From JAKPUX01 sp035353815 (GTDB lineage: Bacteria > Zhuqueibacterota > Zhuqueibacteria > Residuimicrobiales > Residuimicrobiaceae), in contig DAOQAG010000023.1 in the NCBI GenBank assembly GCA_035353815.1, positions 1 to 64,000 on the forward strand: 64,000 bases of DNA. The letters run 5' to 3'. The translations under genes and the position numbers were made by a program. The stretch's first letter is position 1, and every line of letters starts with the position of its first letter. Shown here piece after piece: positions 1-6,727 of this stretch. The notes beneath the pieces are model-generated. The model saw only the letters and a program-made list of their open reading frames with translations. It searched no databases and was not told where the DNA came from.

Positions 1-2
1 TG

Positions 3-1139
3 ATGCTCATTGCCGGGGAGGCCTCTGGGGATCTTCACGGCGGCAAGCTGGTCGCTGCCCTGCGGCAGCAGCAGCCCGATCTTGAGCTCTTCGGCGTCGG
101 CGGCGATCGCATGGCCGCGGCGGGCATGGAGCTGTACTATCATGTCAGCGATCTGGCCTATATCGGGTTCGTCGAGGTGGCTCGGCACTATCTCTTTTTC
201 CGCCGGGTGTTCAGGCGGTTGCTGGAGGTGGTGCGCACGCGCCGGCCGGATCTGGTCGTGTTGATCGATTATCCCGGCTTCAATTTGAAATTTGCCCAGG
301 CGGCCAAATCCCTGGGGGTTGGCACGTTCTACTATATCGCCCCGCAGGTATGGGCGTGGGGTCAGGGCCGTGCGGCCCAAATGGCCCGGTTCATCGATCA
401 GATGGCGGTCCTGTTCGACTTTGAGGTCGATTTTTTTTCCCGCTATCAGATCAAGACCACCTTCGTCGGCCATCCCTTGCTCGAGGGCATGGAGGTCCCC
501 TTTACCCGTGCCGAATTTCTGGCGCGGCACGGCTTGTCGACGGAGCACCCCCTGCTCGCCCTGCTCCCCGGCTCCCGCAACCAGGAGGTGCTTCATCTTT
601 TGCCGCCCATGCTGGAAACGGCCCGGCGGCTGCGCGAGGCCCATCCCGGGTTGCAGGTGGCGGTGAGCCATTCGGCTACCATCGCCGATGCCCTGCTCGC
701 GCCGGTGCTCGCTTCCGCTCCCTGGGCGACGGTGGTGCGGGATGATTATTACCCGCTGCTGCGCTTCGCCACCGCGGGAATCGTGGCCTCGGGCACGGCC
801 ACGCTGGAGGCGGCCTGTTCTCATCTTCCCTTTGCCCTCGTCTATCGGGTTTCCCCCCTCTCCTTCGCGATCGGCAAGCGCGTCGTCCGCATTCCCCGCA
901 TCGGGCTGGTCAATATTGTCGCCGGCGCGGAGGTCGTGCCGGAATTTCTCCAGGATGATGTCCGGCCGGAAAAGCTGATGCCGGTGATGGAGGAGCTCCT
1001 TTTCGATGCACAGGCCCGGCAGCGCATGCACGACAAGCTCACAGGAGTCAAAAGCCGGCTGGGCCAGGCCGGAGCTTCGGCGCATACCGCCCGCCTGATC
1101 CTGGAGCAGCTGCATTTGCATCATTCTGAGACAATTTAG
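3..1139 (+). CDS. lpxB: Lipid-A-disaccharide synthase, 5' end probably cut by the window
   Basis: Inner-membrane-associated GT19 enzyme that joins UDP-2,3-diacylglucosamine to lipid X to make the lipid A disaccharide. The N-terminal LIAGEASGDLHG block, the GVGG segment, the APQVWAWG block and the LLPGSR motif with the following E are the usual LpxB signatures, and the length (378 residues) is normal. Family members usually begin a few residues before IAGEASGD, so the true start may lie just upstream of base 1; the first ATG here is at base 3. It heads a lipid A group, with an acyltransferase gene 51 bases downstream and lpxK after that. Identification is secure; only the start is open. Confidence 0.95.
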   Translation: MLIAGEASGDLHGGKLVAALRQQQPDLELFGVGGDRMAAAGMELYYHVSDLAYIGFVEVARHYLFFRRVFRRLLEVVRTRRPDLVVLIDYPGFNLKFAQAAKSLGVGTFYYIAPQVWAWGQGRAAQMARFIDQMAVLFDFEVDFFSRYQIKTTFVGHPLLEGMEVPFTRAEFLARHGLSTEHPLLALLPGSRNQEVLHLLPPMLETARRLREAHPGLQVAVSHSATIADALLAPVLASAPWATVVRDDYYPLLRFATAGIVASGTATLEAACSHLPFALVYRVSPLSFAIGKRVVRIPRIGLVNIVAGAEVVPEFLQDDVRPEKLMPVMEELLFDAQARQRMHDKLTGVKSRLGQAGASAHTARLILEQLHLHHSETI

Positions 1140-1190
1140 CGTTGTGTGACAACTCGCACAGGCGATCGCGTAAAAAATCACTATACTCTT

Positions 1191-1850
1191 ATGGATAGAA
1201 AAAACAAGGACAAGCTGGTTTTTTATCTGGCCACCCGGTTCGCCTGGCTGCTCCTGTTGTTTTTTGGAATAACGGGACGCATCCGCGTACGCAATCGCCG
1301 CTACTGGAACCAGCTGGCCGCCTCCGGGGAGGGATTCATCGCCGTGCCCTGGCATGGCAAGATGGTGGCGCCATTGCTGCTGCACCGCAATCTGGGCGTG
1401 GTGGTGATGGTCAGCGAGCATCGCGACGGCGAGATGATCGCCCAAACCGTACATCGTCTCGGCTATCGTACCGTCCGCGGCTCGAGCACACGCGGCGGGC
1501 GGCAGGCCTTTCGGGAGATGCTCAAGGCGCTGCGCGCGCGCAAGGTCTGCTGCATCCTTCCGGACGGGCCGCGCGGCCCGCGTCAGGTGCTGAAGAGCGG
1601 GGTCCTGATTCTGGCCATGCGCAGCGGCTGCCCCATTCTGCCGATGACTTTTGCGGCCTCCCGGCCGATCACGTTGCACAGCTGGGACCGATTCACGTTG
1701 TGGTGGCCCTTTGCTCGGGTCAGCCTGATCTATGGCAAGCCCTTTCGTGTGCCGCCCGGCCTGGAGGGAGAGGCGCTGGAACAGTTTCGCATCGCGGCGG
1801 AGCGGCGCATGGTGCAGCTGGAGGAAGAAGCCGATGGCTTTTTTCGCTAG
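1191..1850 (+). CDS. DUF374 lysophospholipid acyltransferase-like protein
   Basis: A 219-residue protein of the DUF374 type, related to lysophospholipid and lipid A acyltransferases. Visible features are a hydrophobic N-terminal segment (WLLLLFFGITG), a PWHGKM block, SEHRDGE, the RGSSTRGG loop and PDGPRGPR, all typical of this family. It probably acts at the inner membrane on lipid A or phospholipid; the acyl acceptor cannot be read from sequence. It sits between lpxB and lpxK, where waaA often lies in other genomes. The ATG at 1191 was preferred to an upstream GTG at 1146 because it gives the usual length, but neither has a clear ribosome binding site. Its end overlaps the lpxK start by 17 bases, suggesting coupling. 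Confidence 0.85.
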   Translation: MDRKNKDKLVFYLATRFAWLLLLFFGITGRIRVRNRRYWNQLAASGEGFIAVPWHGKMVAPLLLHRNLGVVVMVSEHRDGEMIAQTVHRLGYRTVRGSSTRGGRQAFREMLKALRARKVCCILPDGPRGPRQVLKSGVLILAMRSGCPILPMTFAASRPITLHSWDRFTLWWPFARVSLIYGKPFRVPPGLEGEALEQFRIAAERRMVQLEEEADGFFR

Positions 1851-2871
1851 GCGCTGGCCGGCCGTGGTGTTCTGGCCGCTTTCGCGGCTCTATGGCCTGG
1901 GGGTGGACCGGCGCAACCGGCGCTATGACAGCGGCGTCGCGCCGAGCATCCGGCTTGAGTGTCCGGTGATCAGCGTCGGCAATATCGTCGTCGGCGGCAG
2001 TGGCAAAACCCCGACGGTCATTTTTCTGGCGCGCTGGCTGCAGCAGCGCGGCAAGAAGGTCTGTGTGCTCAGCCGGGGTTACCGGCGGCAGAGTCAGGGA
2101 CGGGTTCTGGTGGCTGACAGCGAGCGCATTCTGGCGAGCGCGGCCGAGGCCGGGGACGAACCCCTGCTGTTGGCGCAGCAGCTTCCCGGCGCGATCGTGG
2201 TGGTGGAGGCGGAGCGTGCAGCCGCCGGGCGCTGGGCCTTGCAGGCTTTCCGGCCCGATCTCATCCTCCTCGATGACGGCTTTCAGCACCGTCGCCTGCA
2301 CCGCGACCTCGATATTGTCACCTTTAAGGGGCCGCGGCCGCTGGGCAACGGCTGGCTGCTTCCGGCCGGTCCGCTGCGCGAAAGCCTGGAGGGACTCGGT
2401 CGTGCCGACCTGCTCTGGTTCAACGCCGGGGCGGAGCTGCCGCAAAATGTCGCGGCTGCCGTAAGGGAAAAGCCGCAGGTTGAGGCCCGCTTGCAAGTCA
2501 CGGGGTGCCGCAACCGCGACGACCGTCTGCTCGGCGCCAGCACCGGGGTGCGTGCGCTCCTCTTTTGCGGGCTGGCTGGCCCCGAGGGCTTTCTCGAGAC
2601 GGCGCGGGCGACCGGCATGCAGATCGTCCGCTTTTTCCGGTTTGCGGATCACCATGCCTACACGCATCAGGATCTTGCGGACCTGGAACAAGCCAGGCGG
2701 CAGCATCAGGCGGAGGTGATCGTAACGACCGAGAAAGACTGGGTCAAGATTCAGGCGTCCGGTTCATTGCCGCCGTACTGGTATCGGCTGACGGTGGCGG
2801 TCCAGCCGAAGGATCCCCTGCGCACCGACGCCCTCCTGCACTCCCTTTGCAGCCGCAGCGGGATCCTGTAA
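1834..2871 (+). CDS. lpxK: Tetraacyldisaccharide 4'-kinase
   Basis: LpxK phosphorylates the 4' position of the tetraacyl lipid A disaccharide on the cytoplasmic face of the inner membrane. The sequence has an N-terminal hydrophobic stretch (VVFWPLSRLYGLG), the Walker A-like GGSGKTP motif, SRGYRR, and the family signature DDGFQHRRL. At 345 residues it has normal length. The ATG at 1834 follows a GAGGAAG ribosome binding site inside the preceding gene; an earlier in-frame ATG at 1732 only adds sequence that is antithetic to the family N-terminus. It forms one transcription unit with lpxB and the DUF374 acyltransferase. No terminator was seen after it, but a promoter-like site and a regulator gene follow. 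Confidence 0.95.
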   Translation: MAFFARRWPAVVFWPLSRLYGLGVDRRNRRYDSGVAPSIRLECPVISVGNIVVGGSGKTPTVIFLARWLQQRGKKVCVLSRGYRRQSQGRVLVADSERILASAAEAGDEPLLLAQQLPGAIVVVEAERAAAGRWALQAFRPDLILLDDGFQHRRLHRDLDIVTFKGPRPLGNGWLLPAGPLRESLEGLGRADLLWFNAGAELPQNVAAAVREKPQVEARLQVTGCRNRDDRLLGASTGVRALLFCGLAGPEGFLETARATGMQIVRFFRFADHHAYTHQDLADLEQARRQHQAEVIVTTEKDWVKIQASGSLPPYWYRLTVAVQPKDPLRTDALLHSLCSRSGIL

Positions 2872-2897
2872 GTGTCTCAAAGTAAGACAAAAATAGC

Positions 2898-2926
2898 TTG
2901 CAAATGAGGTAAATTTTTGGTATGCT
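2898..2926 (+). promoter_or_regulatory. Candidate sigma-70-type promoter for the sigma-54 activator gene
   Basis: TTGCAA at 2898 and TATGCT at 2921 are separated by 17 bases, in an AT-rich patch between lpxK and the regulator. Each hexamer matches 4 of 6 consensus positions. The start codon at 2985 is about 52 bases beyond the expected start of transcription. Confidence 0.4.
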
Positions 2927-2984
2927 TACTCTAAGCATCGCTAGATAACGCATCGATACCTCTCAGCCAAGTCTGGAGAGCGGC

Positions 2985-4373
2985 ATGGTGGATGAAAGCA
3001 TGAGCAAAGCGAATATTCTGATTGTCGATGATGACAAGAATATTTGCAAGATGATCGAGGCAAGCCTTCGCAAGGAAAAGCGATACGAGATAGAGACGGC
3101 GTTAAGCGGTGAAGCCTGCTTGCGCATCCTCAAAGAAAATCCTCCTGAATTGATCCTGCTGGATATCCAGATGCCCGGCATCGATGGCATCGAAACCCTG
3201 CACAAGATTCGCGAAGAGAATCCTTTTATCCCGGTCATCATGATGACGGCGCATGGCACGATCGAGCGCGCGGTCCAGAGCATGAAGGCGGGGGCTTACG
3301 ATTTTCTCACCAAGCCATTTGCCCGTGACCGCTTGCTGGTGACGGTGAACAACGCCCTGATGAACAGTTCGTTGCGCCGTGAGGTGGATGAGCTGCGTTC
3401 GGAGCTCAAGAACAAGTATGCCTTTGCCAACATCATCGGTCAGAGCGGGGTGATGCAGGATGTTTTTCGCTCGGTCGAAAAGGTGTTCAGCAGCAATGTG
3501 ACCGTGCTGATCCAGGGGGAGAGCGGTACCGGCAAAGAGCTGATCGCCCGGGCGATCCATTATCACTCCGCCTTAAGGGCGAGCAAGCCCTTTGTGGCGG
3601 TTAACTGTTCGGCGCTGCCCGAATCCCTGCTCGAGAGTGAGTTGTTCGGTCATGAAAAGGGGGCTTTCACGGGGGCGCTTGGCCGCCGTATCGGCAAGTT
3701 CGAGCAGGCCAATGGCGGGACGATTTTTCTCGACGAGATCGGGCTGATGACCCCGGCGACGCAATCCAAATTATTGCGGGTGCTGCAGGAGCGGGAGTTC
3801 GAACGGGTTGGCGGTAATGAGCTGGTCAAGGTGGACGTCCGGGTGATCTCTGCCACCAACAAGGACCTCGAGGAGGAGATGAAGAAGGGCGAATTCCGCG
3901 AGGATCTGTACTACCGCATTTCCGTCTTTCCGATCAAGTTGCCGCCCTTGCGTGAGCGCCGCGAGGATATCCCGCTGCTGGCGGGTCATTTCCTGCAAAA
4001 GTATGCCCGGCAGGAGGGCAAGACCATTGAGGGGATCACGCCCGATGCCCTGGATCTGATGATGGCCTACCATTGGCCGGGGAATGTGCGCGAGCTCGAG
4101 AATGCCATGGAGCGGGCTATGGTGCTGGCCAACGGCGTCGAGATCACGGCGAAGGACTTGCCGGCGGCGGTCCGTTCTCTCGGCGAGAAACGCATCTACG
4201 AATCGGACAACACCCTGGCCAGCTGGATTGAAAAGCTGGAAGAGGAGGCCCTGCGCCAGGCGTTGCTGGAGTGCGAGGGCAACATCTCGCAGACCGCCAA
4301 GAAGCTCGGCATCGGCCGGGCGACGATTTACCGCAAGGCCAAAAAGTATGGTCTCCCCATGGTAAAGAGCTGA
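2985..4373 (+). CDS. Sigma-54-dependent response regulator (NtrC family)
   Basis: A 462-residue transcription activator with the full NtrC layout. The receiver domain (about residues 8-125) has the acidic DDD group, phospho-acceptor Asp60 and Lys110. The AAA+ domain (about 148-385) has Walker A GESGTGKE near 178, the sigma-54 contact loop GAFTGA near 226, and Walker B FLDEIG. A Fis-type helix-turn-helix closes the protein (ISQTAKKLGIGRATIYRKAK). It should activate sigma-54 promoters once phosphorylated. No kinase gene is adjacent. GGAGAG precedes the ATG with good spacing. A terminator follows, and a -24/-12 promoter lies 178 bases after the stop codon, so the next gene is an obvious candidate target. 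Confidence 0.95.
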   Translation: MVDESMSKANILIVDDDKNICKMIEASLRKEKRYEIETALSGEACLRILKENPPELILLDIQMPGIDGIETLHKIREENPFIPVIMMTAHGTIERAVQSMKAGAYDFLTKPFARDRLLVTVNNALMNSSLRREVDELRSELKNKYAFANIIGQSGVMQDVFRSVEKVFSSNVTVLIQGESGTGKELIARAIHYHSALRASKPFVAVNCSALPESLLESELFGHEKGAFTGALGRRIGKFEQANGGTIFLDEIGLMTPATQSKLLRVLQEREFERVGGNELVKVDVRVISATNKDLEEEMKKGEFREDLYYRISVFPIKLPPLRERREDIPLLAGHFLQKYARQEGKTIEGITPDALDLMMAYHWPGNVRELENAMERAMVLANGVEITAKDLPAAVRSLGEKRIYESDNTLASWIEKLEEEALRQALLECEGNISQTAKKLGIGRATIYRKAKKYGLPMVKS

Positions 4374-4396
4374 ACGATTTTTCTCTTTTGTGACAG

Positions 4397-4430
4397 GGCG
4401 CACAGCAAAATTGCGGTGTGCCTTTTTTTA
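4397..4430 (+). terminator. Rho-independent terminator after the sigma-54 activator
   Basis: GGCGCAC (4397-4403) pairs with GTGTGCC (4416-4422) with one G-U pair. A further GCA/TGC pair closes an AAAT loop, with one A-G mismatch between. Seven T follow. It separates the regulator from the genes downstream. Confidence 0.85.
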
Positions 4431-4550
4431 TGTTTCAACCCGGCACAATGTCTCACGCTGTCACAGCCGTTTTCCCCGAACCCCATCTATCCCTGTCCGT
4501 TTTGCCCAATAATTACAATACGTTAAAAAATAATTGCCGGCTGCAATTCT

Positions 4551-4566
4551 TGGTACATGATTTGCG
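4551..4566 (+). promoter_or_regulatory. Sigma-54 (-24/-12) promoter
   Basis: TGGTACA, four bases, then TTGCG fits the sigma-54 consensus TGGCACG-N4-TTGCW at both invariant dinucleotides (GG and GC, 10 bases apart) and most other positions. It lies in a 341-base gap otherwise without a gene (4374-4714), directly after an NtrC-family activator gene. Transcription would begin near 4577. An 8-base inverted repeat (TGTGACAG at 4389-4396, CTGTCACA at 4458-4465) lies roughly 110-190 bases upstream of that start, a usual enhancer distance. Confidence 0.6.
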
Positions 4567-4714
4567 CAGGATATGTGAACAGCGATGCAGGCGCGGCCGG
4601 GCCGGAATCCACCCGGGTGCGCGCCGGGCAGGCGTGCTGCTGGTACACCTCGAACGCCGCGGGATAGCGGGCGGGAAGGGTCGAGGGTGGGTGGATGGAT
4701 CGTGGTGGCCAAGG

Positions 4715-5824
4715 ATGAACAAGGAAGTGCGACGCGACGATATGAAAAACGCGAATTTGACGCAGCTCGTATACAGTATTTGCGACGGGAGCTACAGCCA
4801 GGCGGGCTTGATTCATTACATCGACCTGGCGCAAAAGATCTCCCTGAGCTATCTCAAGTATCAGGAAATGCTCGGCAAGCGCATCAGCGGTGATGCCTGG
4901 GAGGCGGATCTGGAGCTGGCCGACCTGGCCATGGATTGCATTGCCGAGTTGTTCGGCCGCGATGACGCCGGGCGATTTCCGCAGCTGAAAAAGTATTACG
5001 AGGGCAAATTCGCCGAAATGCCGTTTATCAACGACGCCGAAGTGTTGATTCTGACGCGGCGGCTGATCGTGCGCAAAACCAAACAGGAGTTGTCGCGGAT
5101 TTTCCGCGAGCGCGATCCCGAAGGCGCCAAGATCGTCCGCAATATCAAGGTGGCGATTCGTACCGCACCGGACCTGCATCTGTTCCGTGAGCTCGGCAAG
5201 GAATTCGTTTTTCATGGCCCGCTGAGCCGGTGCGAGCAGAATGACGCTGTCGGCAAAGCGATGGCGCAGTACCTGCGCCGGACGCAGCCACCCTTGCCGG
5301 AGGAGATGCTGCACAAACTGTTCCTCGACAACTTCCGGTCCGGGGACTCGGTATCGGTCTCGATCCGCCGGTTGCTCGAAGCCCTGCATGGAATGAGCGA
5401 ATACCAGAACTTTTGCGGCCTGGATGTCGTTGTCAAGCTGGTGCGCTATGTCAAGTTCGACGTCTGCCGCGACCGCATCGCCGCAGGAGAATCGGTCTCC
5501 ACACCGTCGGATGAGCTCGAAAGCAAGGAGATGGAAGGCTATATCAATGTGGTGATGGAGAGCATCTGGTTGCGTCTGGATTCGCAGTACCTGCGCACCT
5601 CCAAGCTGCCCATCGAGAAGGCGCGCATCTATCACCGGGCCTTGCGCGACGTCCTCTACGATCTGATCCAGAAACGCGACACCTCCTCCTATTACCGCAA
5701 TCTCAAATTCTACATCCCCGAATTGACGCAAAAGGAATACCGCCAGCAAGAGCGTTCAGTTTTTGAATACCTGGCCAAACTGGCCAAGAAGGAATTCCGA
5801 AAATATTTGTGCGAAATGCTGTAA
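4715..5824 (+). CDS. Unidentified helical protein downstream of a sigma-54 promoter
   Basis: A 369-residue soluble protein I do not recognise. It is rich in charged residues and predicted helix, with no signal peptide or membrane segment. A stretch near residues 70-100 (DLAMDCIAELFGRD and what follows) loosely recalls region 2 of sigma-70 proteins, and the C-terminal part (LTQKEYRQQERS) could be a helical DNA-binding end; both are weak impressions. The next gene encodes an HC2 zinc-finger protein of the type often paired with sigma factors, which is the main reason to suspect a divergent sigma-like role. The open frame runs upstream to 4418 but crosses the sigma-54 promoter, so the ATG at 4715 is preferred; ATG 4742 is an alternative. 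Confidence 0.65.
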   Translation: MNKEVRRDDMKNANLTQLVYSICDGSYSQAGLIHYIDLAQKISLSYLKYQEMLGKRISGDAWEADLELADLAMDCIAELFGRDDAGRFPQLKKYYEGKFAEMPFINDAEVLILTRRLIVRKTKQELSRIFRERDPEGAKIVRNIKVAIRTAPDLHLFRELGKEFVFHGPLSRCEQNDAVGKAMAQYLRRTQPPLPEEMLHKLFLDNFRSGDSVSVSIRRLLEALHGMSEYQNFCGLDVVVKLVRYVKFDVCRDRIAAGESVSTPSDELESKEMEGYINVVMESIWLRLDSQYLRTSKLPIEKARIYHRALRDVLYDLIQKRDTSSYYRNLKFYIPELTQKEYRQQERSVFEYLAKLAKKEFRKYLCEML

Positions 5825-5923
5825 TTTTTCCGTATTTGCCCGCCTTTGTCTGTATGTTACATATTAGTAATAGGAGGGTGTAACAAACAGGGAGCCAGGC
5901 CTTAGCCTGGATAAATACAGACC

Positions 5924-6568
5924 ATGAGCGAGCAACAAAGACACGACGGTTGCCCCGGCACCAGGGAGCTCGAGCTGTTTTGTATCGGAGAACTGGCCGC
6001 GGTAAGAAACAAAGCGTTGCTGCAAACTCACCTCAAAGAATGTCCTCGCTGCGCCAAAAAGCTGCATCATCTGCATACCTTTTATACGCTTTTTGCCAAG
6101 GAACTGGATCGGCCGGTCCGGCCGGCCCTGCTCGATTTCTGCAAAAAGCGCGCCTATACTTCGGTAAAATATGGACTTTTAGTATGCCGCCCGGTGCCCG
6201 AAAAGGACCGCCGCATGGGCAAGGCCTATCTGGCGACGCTCGCTTTTTCGGCGAACGGGAATGGCAGCAAGCGCAGTCTGGTTGATTATGAACTGAGCAG
6301 CGATCAGATCGGCATCATGTTATACAGCGATCCGCAGCATCATGAAATTCTCCTCTTTCTCTGGGGGCAGGGAGATGGCCGCAGCGCGCCCTGTGAGCTC
6401 GATGCGCCGGGGCTCTTTGCAAAGGCCGAATTCACGCCCGCCGGCGCGGCGCGGATTCCGCTGACCGATTTTGAACATCTCAACAACCGCTTGCTCTATT
6501 TTTACACGCAGAGCCGCAGCCGCAGCCGCCGGCGGCTGCTGGCCCGGGTCCAGGAGATGGTTGCCTAG
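5924..6568 (+). CDS. HC2-type zinc-finger protein, possible anti-sigma-like regulator
   Basis: A 214-residue protein whose N-terminus carries a zinc-finger pattern His36-x3-Cys40-x2-Cys43 (HLKECPRC) after a helix, like the zf-HC2 domain of anti-sigma factors. No transmembrane segment is present, so it would be a soluble rather than membrane-bound regulator. The middle and C-terminal parts look beta-rich and are unrecognised; the end is basic (SRSRSRRR). It follows the unidentified 369-residue gene by 99 bases and is closed by a strong terminator, so the two form a natural pair under the sigma-54 promoter. Function as a partner of the upstream protein is inference. Confidence 0.7.
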   Translation: MSEQQRHDGCPGTRELELFCIGELAAVRNKALLQTHLKECPRCAKKLHHLHTFYTLFAKELDRPVRPALLDFCKKRAYTSVKYGLLVCRPVPEKDRRMGKAYLATLAFSANGNGSKRSLVDYELSSDQIGIMLYSDPQHHEILLFLWGQGDGRSAPCELDAPGLFAKAEFTPAGAARIPLTDFEHLNNRLLYFYTQSRSRSRRRLLARVQEMVA

Positions 6569-6604
6569 GGGGCAGGCACGACAGGTCGAAGCCAGGGGAG
6601 GCTG

Positions 6605-6636
6605 GAGAGCCGGGATTTTTCCCGGCTCTCTTTTTT
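6605..6636 (+). terminator. Rho-independent terminator after the zinc-finger gene
   Basis: A perfect 10-base stem, GAGAGCCGGG (6605-6614) with CCCGGCTCTC (6621-6630), has a six-base loop and is followed by six T. Confidence 0.95.
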
Positions 6637-6647
6637 ATAGAAAAACC

Positions 6648-6676
6648 TTGACATAGGGCATATTTTTAGATAAATT
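6648..6676 (+). promoter_or_regulatory. Sigma-70-type promoter for the PATAN gene cluster
   Basis: A consensus TTGACA at 6648-6653, a 17-base spacer and TAAATT at 6671-6676 lie right after a terminator and 51 bases before the first start codon of the cluster. Confidence 0.6.
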
Positions 6677-6727
6677 TTTACCGGTTTGATATAGGCTCAT
6701 TGCAATGGCAACCCGGAAAAGCAGCCC

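Noticed and set aside
4418..4714. Extension of the 369-residue protein to an upstream ATG
   Set aside because: The extension would start inside the terminator and cross the sigma-54 promoter; its residues look random.
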